Assembly (NCBI GenBank): GCA_913043275.1
Contig: CAJWLL010000006.1
Span: 1 to 64,000 of the forward strand
Reading direction: 5' to 3'
DNA length: 64,000 nt
Source: an uncultured Flavobacteriaceae bacterium
Lineage (GTDB): Bacteria; Bacteroidota; Bacteroidia; Flavobacteriales; Flavobacteriaceae
Every line of letters starts with the position of its first letter. Positions within the stretch are counted from its first letter, which is position 1. This document shows, piece by piece, positions 17,746 to 26,145 of the stretch. The translations under genes were made by a program, and so were the position numbers. The notes below the pieces were generated by a model. It ran no database searches, was not told the origin of the DNA, and worked only from the letters and a program-made list of their open reading frames with translations.

Positions 17746-19005
17746 TTACCAATCATTAAGTCTATTGGCATCGAAGTTCAAATGGATAAAAATCATAATA
17801 CTAAAGGCCAATAAACTTGAACCACCATAGCTAACAAAAGGTAGAGGAATACCAATTGTTGGAACTATTCCCAAAGACATTCCGATATTAATAAAAAAAT
17901 GGGTGAAAATTAATCCAGCTATTCCATAAGAGAAAACTCTTCGGAACTTATTAGTTTGTTTTTCAGCCTGAAATATTATTCTCAAAATGACGAAGCAAAA
18001 AAGGAAAATTATAAAAGAGCTTCCAACGAATCCCCATTCCTCTCCTATGGTGCTGAAGATATAATCGGTATGTTGTTCTGGAACAAAATTGCCTTTAGTT
18101 TGTGTACCTTCCAAAAATCCTTTTCCCTTTAACCCTCCAGAACCAATTGCGATTATTGATTGATTGATATTATAACCCACTCCTTTTGTATCAGTCTCTT
18201 TTCCTAGAACAATATTGATTCTGTCTCGGTGACGCTGTTCAAATAAATTGTTAAAGATATAATCTATAGAAAATGAAAATCCAATTGAAACAATCAGTAA
18301 GATCAGAAAAGGCCAAATTTTGATTTTTGGAATATGTTTTTTAACAATAAAATAGAGCAATAATATTAACAAAGTGATGATTACAATGACCAAATTCAAG
18401 GGAAAAATGAGTGTGATAAAAAACAATGCAAATGCAGAGAGGAAAATTATTAAATAGGTATAATTTAGCCCTTCTCTAAACAAGGGAAAAAAGAAAGCTG
18501 CAAAAACCAAAGCAGATCCTGGATCAGGTTGCAAAATGATCAAGAAAAACGGAAGGAGAATATATGCACCAATTTTAAATAATGTTTTAGGGTACTTTAT
18601 ATCTGATTTAAATTTACTCAAAATACTTGCGATTATTAATGCAGTAGTTACTTTAGCCAGCTCAGAGGGTTGAAAACTTATTGCCCCAAAAGTGTACCAA
18701 GAAGTTGCTCCAGATACTGTCTTTCCAAAGAAAAAAAGACCTAACAACAGTAGCATGCTGATAAAAAAACCTAATGTTGCAAATTGTTCAAAGAATTTAC
18801 TGTTTATCAAAAGGATAATCAACCCAATACAAAAACTAAAAATTATGAATAAAAATTGCTTTCCTATAGCTTCAGAGAAATCAAAAAGACCATTGAGTGT
18901 TTCACTATAAGTGGCAGAATAAACATTGACAATACCAAAGTAGACTAATATCAAGTAAACGATTAATAACAACCAGTCAATTCGAAAAATTATACTATTA
19001 TTCAT
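17746..19005 (-). CDS. rodA: Rod-shape peptidoglycan polymerase RodA (SEDS family)
   Basis: The track extends upstream to 19062, but the true start is ATG 19005 (MNNSIIFRIDWLLLIVYL), giving 419 residues. It overlaps the mrdA stop in ATGAATAA. About ten membrane helices are present, with SEDS-family marks: FGAISFQPSELAKVTTALI, LQPDPGSALVF, QSIIAIGSGGLKGKGFLEGTQT, FVPEQHTDYIFSTIGEEWGF and PFVSYGGSSLL. RodA is the glycosyltransferase of the elongasome and works with PBP2, encoded immediately upstream. Confidence 0.94.
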   Translation of the reverse strand: MNNSIIFRIDWLLLIVYLILVYFGIVNVYSATYSETLNGLFDFSEAIGKQFLFIIFSFCIGLIILLINSKFFEQFATLGFFISMLLLLGLFFFGKTVSGATSWYTFGAISFQPSELAKVTTALIIASILSKFKSDIKYPKTLFKIGAYILLPFFLIILQPDPGSALVFAAFFFPLFREGLNYTYLIIFLSAFALFFITLIFPLNLVIVIITLLILLLYFIVKKHIPKIKIWPFLILLIVSIGFSFSIDYIFNNLFEQRHRDRINIVLGKETDTKGVGYNINQSIIAIGSGGLKGKGFLEGTQTKGNFVPEQHTDYIFSTIGEEWGFVGSSFIIFLFCFVILRIIFQAEKQTNKFRRVFSYGIAGLIFTHFFINIGMSLGIVPTIGIPLPFVSYGGSSLLAFSIMIFIHLNFDANRLNDW

Positions 19006-20863
19006 TGATAACAAAGGGTTTTCCAGAGTAAGGTTTCTCATACTCTTCGAGCAAACTTCCATTCAACATTCTTTCTTCCAACCATTTTCTTTTGACACTT
19101 CTATTGAGGTACCTTTCAATCATTAGACTGGCAATAGGCGCTGCCCATCTTGCTCCCCAATAACCGTTTTCTACATATACTGCAAGTGCAATTTTAGGAT
19201 CTTCTTTTGGAGCAAAAGCAATGAAAATTGAGTGATCTGAAAGTGTAGTTTTTACTCCATTTATTTTTATAAAATTTTCAACAGTCCCTGTCTTACCACA
19301 TACTTCAATTCCCTTTATTTTGGCAACTCTGGCAGTGCCTATCTCTACAACCTGATGCATGCCATCGATAACTGATTCAAAATGAATGGAATCAATGGAG
19401 GTTTCTTTTTTTTCATATACTTTATTCAAATTATCATTATTTATAGACTTTAGAAAATGAGGTTGGATAAAATACCCTCTGTTGGCAATTGCAGCTGTGA
19501 AGTTGGCCATTTGGATGGGGGTAGTCAGGAGTTCCCCTTGACCAATTGCGTTGGAAACTACTGTAGCAGATTTCCAGCCCCCTTTATTGTACCAATAGTT
19601 GTAATAACTAGCATCTGGGATAAAACCTTTTTTTCCAATGGGCAAGTCATATCCAAGGTAATTGCCCAAACCAAAACTTTTTAAATGTTCATTCCAAACA
19701 TTCATTCCTTCCTCAACATTTTCTCCTGCTTTGTCTATGATTCTTCTGTAAATGTTGGCAAAATAAGTATTACAAGATCGGTAAAGTCCAGAGAGTAAAT
19801 TGTTTTTGGTTCCAGGTCTACAATGACACTCCATAAACATTCCATGGGCGTAGAAGTGGCCTTTTTTACAAAGGAAAGCTGTCTCATTATCTATTACTCC
19901 CTCTTGTAATGCAATCAGTGCGTTGAGGGTTTTAAAAGGTGATCCAGGCGCATATTGAGCCTGAAGGCCTCTGTCAAAGAGGGGTTTTGCCAAAGTGTCT
20001 AATACAAGTTTTTCAAAGTTTTTAGATCGCTCTCTACCCACCAACATATTGGGATCATATCCAGGTGCGGATACCAAAGAAAGTACCTCTCCCGTTTTTG
20101 GTTCTATGGCAACAATAGCTCCCCTTTTGTTTTGTAATAATTCTTCACCGTACTGTTGAAGTTCCATATCTATGGTCAGGAAAAGATTTTCTGCTCCTTC
20201 CACAGGCATATCAAATTTTCCTTCTTTATAGGGACCTATGATACGATTGAAGTGATCTTTTTGATAGAATTTTTTCCCTTTTTTCCCTCTTAATAAAAGT
20301 TCATAATATTCCTCTATACCCTGTCTACCTATCAATTCCCCTGAGCGATAGTAATTGTCTTTTTTAATGTCATTTTTGTTGACTTCACTTACATATCCTA
20401 ACAAATTGGAAGCAATAGGAATAGGGTAGTGTCTGATAGAGTTTTTTTGCAGAAAAAAACCGGGGTATTTCCATATCTTCTCTTGGATTACAGCATTGCG
20501 TTCTTTGGAAATTTTTCCAAAAATAATTGAAGGTAGTTTTACAGAAAAAGTTCTAGCGGATTTAATTTTTTCTTTCAGCTCAGCTTTTGAAGTCCTAAGT
20601 ATTTTGGAAAGCTCAAGGGTGTCGAAGGGTATGATATTTTCTGGAATAGACATTAAATCATATACGGGCTGGTTGGAAACTAATAGTTTTTGATTACGGT
20701 CATAGATGTAGCCACGTTCTGGATAAATAGAATTTTGAATTACGGCATTGCTATTAGATAGAAGCTTGTAGGATGAGTTGAGCAATTGTAAGCTGATCAA
20801 CCTACCAACAAAAACGATAGCGGTTAAAAGAGTTACAGCCGGCAAAAAAAAACTCCTAATCAT
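18998..20863 (-). CDS. mrdA: Penicillin-binding protein 2, elongasome transpeptidase
   Basis: A 621-residue class B PBP. An N-terminal membrane helix (LPAVTLLTAIVFVGRLISLQLL) is followed by a dimerisation domain with RGYIYDRNQKLLVSNQPVYDLM, then the transpeptidase. The catalytic motifs are SPFK (Ser308-Lys311), SCN (in YRSCNTYF) and KTG (in EVCGKTGTVENF). PBP2 crosslinks new peptidoglycan during rod elongation together with RodA and MreBCD. It starts 8 bases inside the mreD end and overlaps rodA by 8 bases, so the set is tightly co-translated. Confidence 0.95.
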   Translation of the reverse strand: MIRSFFLPAVTLLTAIVFVGRLISLQLLNSSYKLLSNSNAVIQNSIYPERGYIYDRNQKLLVSNQPVYDLMSIPENIIPFDTLELSKILRTSKAELKEKIKSARTFSVKLPSIIFGKISKERNAVIQEKIWKYPGFFLQKNSIRHYPIPIASNLLGYVSEVNKNDIKKDNYYRSGELIGRQGIEEYYELLLRGKKGKKFYQKDHFNRIIGPYKEGKFDMPVEGAENLFLTIDMELQQYGEELLQNKRGAIVAIEPKTGEVLSLVSAPGYDPNMLVGRERSKNFEKLVLDTLAKPLFDRGLQAQYAPGSPFKTLNALIALQEGVIDNETAFLCKKGHFYAHGMFMECHCRPGTKNNLLSGLYRSCNTYFANIYRRIIDKAGENVEEGMNVWNEHLKSFGLGNYLGYDLPIGKKGFIPDASYYNYWYNKGGWKSATVVSNAIGQGELLTTPIQMANFTAAIANRGYFIQPHFLKSINNDNLNKVYEKKETSIDSIHFESVIDGMHQVVEIGTARVAKIKGIEVCGKTGTVENFIKINGVKTTLSDHSIFIAFAPKEDPKIALAVYVENGYWGARWAAPIASLMIERYLNRSVKRKWLEERMLNGSLLEEYEKPYSGKPFVINE

Positions 20864-21362
20864 TTTTTTCTTTGAATAACCCCAAGGAAATGTAAATCAA
20901 TATAAAGGTAAAAAAAGATGTGAAAAGAGTATTTTTTAAAATGGTCAAGGTATTGTCAAGGCTAAAGTAAATGACAATGAATAGCAATAAATGGTGAATT
21001 AAAATCATTAAAATCAGATACAGTAACCTTTGCGAGAGTAGACTTCCTTCAATCATTCCCAAAGGAACTTCAAAATTCACACCAAAAGAGAACTTAATGA
21101 TGAATTGCCTTAAGAAGGCGATAGTCAATGTAGCAATGGTATGACCTCCTGATCCTTGTGTTAATAGATCAAGCATTAGACCCAGCAAAAAGCCCAAAAT
21201 GATTAAAATGGTAGCATTTCCATTCAAACGGTATACAATTATGAACAAAAGATATAGGTTAGGGTTTATGAACCCAAAGAAATTGATGTTGTTCAGTAAA
21301 AAAGACTGAAGAAACAGCAAAATAATAAAATGAAAAATTGATATTAAGTTATCTCGATTCAT
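20856..21362 (-). CDS. mreD: Rod-shape determining protein MreD
   Basis: A 168-residue protein that is mostly membrane helices, with FGFINPNLYLLFIIVYRL near the second helix and GFLLGLMLDLLTQGSGGHTIATLTIAFLR, which is characteristic of Bacteroidota MreD. It is an inner-membrane part of the Mre elongasome. It overlaps both mreC (14 bases) and mrdA (8 bases). The order mreB, mreC, mreD, mrdA, rodA leaves little doubt about the identity despite weak sequence conservation in the family. Confidence 0.9.
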   Translation of the reverse strand: MNRDNLISIFHFIILLFLQSFLLNNINFFGFINPNLYLLFIIVYRLNGNATILIILGFLLGLMLDLLTQGSGGHTIATLTIAFLRQFIIKFSFGVNFEVPLGMIEGSLLSQRLLYLILMILIHHLLLFIVIYFSLDNTLTILKNTLFTSFFTFILIYISLGLFKEKND

Positions 21363-22161
21363 TTTTCAATTGATTGAGTTCAAACTTTTTTTTGTTCTTT
21401 AAAACATAAACGATTTTTTTTTGAGTAAGATTACTAAACAATTCAATTTCAATATCATAGTATCCTTCGATTTCGGGTTTTTCAAAACTAAAAACCTTTC
21501 CAATCGGAATGCCATGAGGAAAGTAATCTGACATGCCACCGGTCACAATGGTGTCCCCTAACATCACATGATTTAAGGTGGAAACATCATCCAATTTCAT
21601 TCTTTTGGGGTGGTTCCCTTTCCAAGATAAAGATCCATAAGCACCGTTCTTTTTAAAACCAGCATTGATTTTTACATCACGGTTTAAAATGGAAATCACA
21701 CTGGAAAAATTGGCAGTAACCTGATTGATAATACCCAAAACTCCATCGCTGGAAATTACCCCCATTTCTACTTCTATTCCATCTTGGTAGCCTTTATCTA
21801 TCATCAAGTAATTTCTTGCATTATTATAACTGTTTTTGATGATTCTTGCTCCAAAAACCTGAAAATCAAAAGTGTCGATTACTTTATTTTCTGGTAATTG
21901 CTTGGTAAAATGAATTAATTCTAGTGCTTTGAGTTTAATATTTTCATTTAGTAGTTTTTCATTTCTCTTATTGAGACTCATATATTTAAAAACATTTTCA
22001 CCAACTAGTTTGAAGCTACTGGAAATTATAAGGGCTGTGTTGCTGAAGATAGATTGGTGAAAAAAACTTCGTTGGTATAAAAAAGTAAGCGAGATGATTA
22101 GTAGACCCGAATATAATAGGGTATTTTTGTACTTAAGTAGGGCATTGATTAGCTGCCGCAT
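21349..22161 (-). CDS. mreC: Rod-shape determining protein MreC
   Basis: A 270-residue protein. A single N-terminal membrane helix (NTLLYSGLLIISLTFLY) is followed by a short coiled coil (about 60-85, NKRNEKLLNENIKLKALELI) and a periplasmic beta-domain. That domain contains GARIIKNSYNNARNYLMIDKGYQDGIEVEMGVISSDGVLGIINQV and GDTIVTGGMSDYFPHGIPIGKV, both family signatures. MreC links the cytoskeleton to PBP2 in the periplasm. It starts six bases after the mreB stop and overlaps mreD by 14 bases. Confidence 0.94.
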   Translation of the reverse strand: MRQLINALLKYKNTLLYSGLLIISLTFLYQRSFFHQSIFSNTALIISSSFKLVGENVFKYMSLNKRNEKLLNENIKLKALELIHFTKQLPENKVIDTFDFQVFGARIIKNSYNNARNYLMIDKGYQDGIEVEMGVISSDGVLGIINQVTANFSSVISILNRDVKINAGFKKNGAYGSLSWKGNHPKRMKLDDVSTLNHVMLGDTIVTGGMSDYFPHGIPIGKVFSFEKPEIEGYYDIEIELFSNLTQKKIVYVLKNKKKFELNQLKNESR

Positions 22162-22167
22162 AAGTCA

Positions 22168-23187
22168 TTATTTGATCAAAATAGTTTTATATCGCTCGAT
22201 ATTTTTTAGGGCGATTCCAGTTCCTCTAACAACGGCTTGTAAGGGGTCTTCAGCAATATAAACGGGGAGATCAGTTTTTCTGGAAAGCCTTACATCCAGC
22301 CCTTTGAGCAGTGCTCCGCCTCCAGCCAGATAAATTCCCGTATTGTAGATATCAGCAGCTAATTCGGGTGGGGTTTGAGATAGAGCTTCCATGATGGACT
22401 CTTCAATTCTTAAGATGGACTTGTCCAGGGCTTTGGATATTTCAACGAAAGAAATCATTGCTTGTTTAGGTTTTCCGGTAACCAAGTCTCTTCCCTGAAC
22501 AGACATGTCATCAGGTGGGTTTTCAAGATCCTCGATTACAGAGCCAATCAATATTTTAATTTTTTCAGCGGTGCGTTCCCCTATATATAGGTTGTGCTTG
22601 CTTCTCATATAATTTACGATATCATTGGTAAAAACATCACCCGCAATCTTGATTGATTTATCGCAGACAATTCCGGATAATGCTATTATTGCTATCTCAG
22701 TGGTACCTCCACCTATATCAACAATCATATTTCCTTTAGGCTGCATGATGTCTATTCCAATTCCAATAGCCGCCGCCATGGGTTCGTGTATCAAATAAAC
22801 CTCTTTACCATTAACGCGCTCTGCAGATTCTTTTACAGCTCTCATTTCCACCTCTGTGATTCCAGAAGGAATACAAATAACCATTCTTAAGGAAGGGGTA
22901 AAAAATTTTTTCTTGAGTGTGGGTATACTCTTGATCAAGGTATTTATCATTTGTTCCGAGGCATTAAAGTCGGCAATTACACCATCTTTTAAGGGTCTGA
23001 TGGTCTTGATGTTTTCATGGGTCTTTCCATGCATCATACTGGCCTCATCTCCAATGGCAATAATTTTATTGGTAGTCCTATCGATGGCGACAATGGAGGG
23101 ACTATCAACCACTACCTTATCGTTGTGGATGATTAATGTGTTTGCAGTTCCTAAATCTATAGCAATTTCCTCGGTTAGGAGACCCAT
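22168..23187 (-). CDS. mreB: Rod-shape determining actin homologue MreB
   Basis: A 339-residue bacterial actin. Phosphate loop 1 is EEIAIDLGTANTLI; also seen are SIVAIDR, GITEVEMRAVKESAERVNGKEVYLIHEPMAAAIGIG (connecting region), MIVDIGGGTTEIAIIALSG (phosphate 2) and GIYLAGGGALLKGLD (adenosine motif). It polymerises under the inner membrane and positions the wall-elongation machinery. It lies 36 bases after purH, and the linkage purH-mreB is common in Flavobacteriia, so transcription from the purH promoter is likely. Confidence 0.96.
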   Translation of the reverse strand: MGLLTEEIAIDLGTANTLIIHNDKVVVDSPSIVAIDRTTNKIIAIGDEASMMHGKTHENIKTIRPLKDGVIADFNASEQMINTLIKSIPTLKKKFFTPSLRMVICIPSGITEVEMRAVKESAERVNGKEVYLIHEPMAAAIGIGIDIMQPKGNMIVDIGGGTTEIAIIALSGIVCDKSIKIAGDVFTNDIVNYMRSKHNLYIGERTAEKIKILIGSVIEDLENPPDDMSVQGRDLVTGKPKQAMISFVEISKALDKSILRIEESIMEALSQTPPELAADIYNTGIYLAGGGALLKGLDVRLSRKTDLPVYIAEDPLQAVVRGTGIALKNIERYKTILIK

Positions 23188-23223
23188 AACTCCTTGATTT
23201 TATAAGTCGTAAAGTTATGAAAA

Positions 23224-24747
23224 TTAATGTTTAAAATGACGTGTACCTGTAAAGACCATCGATAAACTATTTTCGTTGCAATAATCTATGGAAAGCTGGT
23301 CCTTAATTGAACCACCTGGCTGTAAGACACTTTTGACTCCTGTTTTGTTTGCAATCTCTACGCAATCAGGGAAAGGGAAAAAAGCGTCACTTGCCATAAC
23401 GGCTCCATTTAAGTCAAAATTGAAGTGTTTAGATTTTTCAATGGCATGATTTAATGCATCTACTCTTGATGTTTGTCCTGTACCGGAGGCTAGCAATTGC
23501 CTATTTTTTGCCAAAACAATGGTATTCGATTTGGTGTGTTTACAAATTTTTGAAGCAAAGATCAAGTCTTCAATCTCTTGCTCACTGGGTTTTTTGTAAG
23601 TAATAAACTCTAGTTTCTCTGCAACATCTGTTTTAGAATTCCTGTCCTGCACCAATATGCCGTTGAGACAGCTTCTATAGGTGGTCGATGGTAAGTGAGT
23701 GCCTTTTTGCACCAATAATATTCTGTTCTTTTTCCCCTTCAAAAGTGCTAGGGCGTCCTGCTCGTATTTTGGCGCAATAACCACTTCGCAAAATAGGCTG
23801 TGGATTTCGGTGGCAGTGTCTAGGTCAATTGTTTTATTAGTAATCAAAACCCCACCAAAAGCAGATACCGGGTCTCCTGCAAGTGCGTCTAAATAGGCTT
23901 CTTTAAGCGAAGAGCGAGTAGCAAAGCCACATGCATTGTTGTGTTTGAGAATGGCAAAACTGAAATCCCCCTCATAAAATTCGAGCATGAGATTTACTGC
24001 TGCATCGATGTCCAATAGATTATTGTAGGAAATTTCTTTTCCATGAATTTGCTTCAGAAGGTCGGATAAAGAACCAAAAAATTGACCTTTTTGATGCGGG
24101 TTTTCCCCATAGCGAAGGGTTTTAGCAGTTTTAAGACTCAGTTTGAGCACTTCCTCCTCTTGGTTAAAATGGTTAAAAATGGCAGTATCATAATGTGAAG
24201 AGGTTTGGAAAGCCTTGACGGAATACCTTTTTCTTTGTTCCAAGCCCAGGGCACCTTTCGATTGGGTTAGAATGTCTAGAAAACCTTCATAATCGTTTTT
24301 GTCAGAAACACAAAAGGTATCCTTAAAATTTTTTGCGGCAGCTCTTATTAGGGCAATTCCCCCGATATCTATTTTTTCGACTATTTCTTGTTCATTCCCT
24401 CCCGCAGTAACAGTATCTTCAAAAGGATATAAATCCACAATGACCAAATCTATTTGTGGTATTTCAAATTGTTCCAAAGCAGTTTGATCGTCTCTCACTT
24501 CTTTGCGATTCAGAATACCTCCAAAAACTTTGGGGTGTAGGGTTTTTACACGACCTCCCAGTATGGAAGGGTATCCCGTGAGGTCTTCAACCGCAGTAAC
24601 TTCATAGCCCAAATCACGAATGAATTTTTCTGTCCCTCCGGTGGAGTAGAACTCAACCCCATATGAGTTCAATTGATGAATAATAGGGGCCAACCCTGTC
24701 TTGTCATAAACCGAGATGAGAGCAGATGAAATTTGTTTTTCACTCAT
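23224..24747 (-). CDS. purH: Bifunctional AICAR transformylase / IMP cyclohydrolase
   Basis: The last two steps of de novo IMP synthesis. The track begins at 24879, but the conserved N-terminus MSEKQISSALISVYDKTGL starts at ATG 24747, giving 507 residues, the normal family length. Residues 1-200 form the MGS-like cyclohydrolase domain (SALISVYDKTG, FYSTGGTEKFIRDLG, GGRVKTLHPKVFGG). The rest is the transformylase, with LRYGENPHQKGQFF and the catalytic LKHNNACGFA. The 44 extra codons upstream encode a hydrophobic stretch not found in PurH and are best read as leader. A TAnnTTTG box inside that stretch supports this. Confidence 0.95.
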   Translation of the reverse strand: MSEKQISSALISVYDKTGLAPIIHQLNSYGVEFYSTGGTEKFIRDLGYEVTAVEDLTGYPSILGGRVKTLHPKVFGGILNRKEVRDDQTALEQFEIPQIDLVIVDLYPFEDTVTAGGNEQEIVEKIDIGGIALIRAAAKNFKDTFCVSDKNDYEGFLDILTQSKGALGLEQRKRYSVKAFQTSSHYDTAIFNHFNQEEEVLKLSLKTAKTLRYGENPHQKGQFFGSLSDLLKQIHGKEISYNNLLDIDAAVNLMLEFYEGDFSFAILKHNNACGFATRSSLKEAYLDALAGDPVSAFGGVLITNKTIDLDTATEIHSLFCEVVIAPKYEQDALALLKGKKNRILLVQKGTHLPSTTYRSCLNGILVQDRNSKTDVAEKLEFITYKKPSEQEIEDLIFASKICKHTKSNTIVLAKNRQLLASGTGQTSRVDALNHAIEKSKHFNFDLNGAVMASDAFFPFPDCVEIANKTGVKSVLQPGGSIKDQLSIDYCNENSLSMVFTGTRHFKH

Positions 24748-24852
24748 TTTTTTATTAACCAATGAATATTGATTGGGATAATTTTTTATTTTTTGATCCG
24801 ACACAGATGCATTTTTATTTAATTTTAGATAAAAAAGAACTGCTGACCAGAA

Positions 24853-24879
24853 CAAAAGTATTAAAAACATCATTCTCAA
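24853..24879 (-). promoter_or_regulatory. Candidate promoter of purH-mre operon
   Basis: On the minus strand TTG, 16 bases, then TACTTTTG gives a -7 box matching TAnnTTTG and a -33 half-site with slightly short spacing. Transcription would start near 24846 and leave a leader of about 100 bases before the purH ATG. It would also place the upstream hydrophobic ORF extension largely in untranslated leader. The call is by pattern only. Confidence 0.4.
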
Positions 24880-24940
24880 AAATTTAATTTTCTCCTTATT
24901 TATTGTGTTTAATTAACCAAAAAGAGCCCACTTTTCAACA

Positions 24941-25660
24941 ATGAAACAAAACATTAAAATTTCTGGTATGACATGCAAGGATTGTGTTTCCTCTGTGACT
25001 GAAAAATTAATTAGTTTGGATGAGGTAAAAGACCTCAAAATTGATTTGGAAAATGGAATTGCAGAGTTGGAGGTTTTAAAAACATTGACATTGGAAAAAC
25101 TGTCCGTTGTATTACTCCCAAAGTACATACCTACAATGGAAAACCAACCCTTTAATAAAGCATTCTTAGAGCAAAGTCCTTCGAAGTTAAAGCAGCTTTT
25201 TCCGCTTTTTTTCATTTTTTTATACCTGATTGCGGGTTCTGTTTTACTTCAAAGGAACACTTTCCGCTTCACAAATTTTATGATTGATTATATGGGGTTA
25301 TTTTTTGTGGTTTTCAGCTTCTTTAAATTTTTGGACTACAAGGGATTTCCCTCTGCTTTTGCCCAATACGATCCCTTGGCCAAAAGAATCGTTTTCTATG
25401 CTAAAATTTATCCCTTTATCGAGACCCTTTTGGGTTTGATGTTCTTGTTGCGTTGGGAGTTGAATTTTGCCTTTTTCGCCACCATTGTAATTTTATCGAT
25501 TACCACTTTAGGAGTTGTTTTTACCCTATTTGACAAAAACAAAATCAACTGCGCCTGTTTGGGAACATCCTTGAAGTTGCCAATGACGGAAGCGTCTTTG
25601 ATAGAGAATGTAATCATGATTATGATGGCTGTTGCCATGCTATTTTACCAATTTGGATAA
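24941..25660 (+). CDS. HMA domain fused to MauE/DoxX-like membrane domain
   Basis: A 239-residue fusion. Residues 1-65 form a heavy-metal-associated domain with the metal motif GMTCKDC (Cys12, Cys15). Residues 80-239 form four membrane helices of MauE/DoxX type (FPLFFIFLYLIAGSVLL; FMIDYMGLFFVVFSFFKFLDYKGF; YPFIETLLGLMFLL; FFATIVILSITTLGVVFTLF). After the last of these comes CACLGTSLKLPMTEASLIEN, a conserved Cys-x-Cys segment also seen in MauE-like proteins. The domain combination suggests that a bound metal ion, probably copper, is handed to a membrane partner or affects a thiol-redox protein. It is the first gene of the metal locus, and it diverges from purH. Confidence 0.82.
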   Translation: MKQNIKISGMTCKDCVSSVTEKLISLDEVKDLKIDLENGIAELEVLKTLTLEKLSVVLLPKYIPTMENQPFNKAFLEQSPSKLKQLFPLFFIFLYLIAGSVLLQRNTFRFTNFMIDYMGLFFVVFSFFKFLDYKGFPSAFAQYDPLAKRIVFYAKIYPFIETLLGLMFLLRWELNFAFFATIVILSITTLGVVFTLFDKNKINCACLGTSLKLPMTEASLIENVIMIMMAVAMLFYQFG

Positions 25661-25678
25661 AATCCATAAATTTATAGT

Positions 25679-26092
25679 ATGAATACTAGGAATTGCAAAG
25701 CCGTTTTATTAACCTTGATTTTTTTGACTTCAAAAATCGGGCTGGCTTTAAATGTCCACTATTGTGGAGGTCATATTGAGGAAATTGCTCTGGCTTGGAA
25801 TGCCGAGGGTTGTGAAATGTCTGCGCAAAAAGTCCAAGAGCCCCGCCAAGATTATAAGTTTACAAAGAACCACTGCTGCAAGGATCAAACTATTTTTATC
25901 CAAAACAATGAGCCTCAAAAAACGGCAGATTATGAACTTCATTTTGCTTTCTTTGGGATTTCACCGAACAAGCCCTTCCAGTTTGATGCCTCAAAAATGA
26001 TCCTTTTAAAGACGGTTTTTACCCCACCTAAATTTCTTGTTCCTAAGAACAAAATCTTCCTCCTTTACCAAAGCCTTATTTTTTACGGTTGA
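25679..26092 (+). CDS. HYC_CC_PP family cysteine-rich exported protein
   Basis: A 137-residue protein with a signal-like N-terminus (KAVLLTLIFLTSKIGLALN). The family's conserved Cys and His residues follow: HYCGG (His27, Cys29), Cys45, and HCC (His65, Cys66, Cys67). A TPP motif comes near the end (VFTPPKFLVPK). The set of three motifs gives the family its name; its function is unknown. The His/Cys arrangement looks suited to binding a soft metal outside the cytoplasm. It lies 18 bases after the HMA-MauE gene and 53 before a TonB receptor, consistent with one metal-related operon. Confidence 0.82.
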   Translation: MNTRNCKAVLLTLIFLTSKIGLALNVHYCGGHIEEIALAWNAEGCEMSAQKVQEPRQDYKFTKNHCCKDQTIFIQNNEPQKTADYELHFAFFGISPNKPFQFDASKMILLKTVFTPPKFLVPKNKIFLLYQSLIFYG

Positions 26093-26145
26093 TTCAATTT
26101 AAATAAACACACTTCTTATTTAACGTTGAATCTAACCCTAAAATA

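Noticed and set aside
22856-23197. 113-residue plus-strand ORF opposite the start of mreB
   Set aside because: Antisense shadow of a conserved actin motif region.
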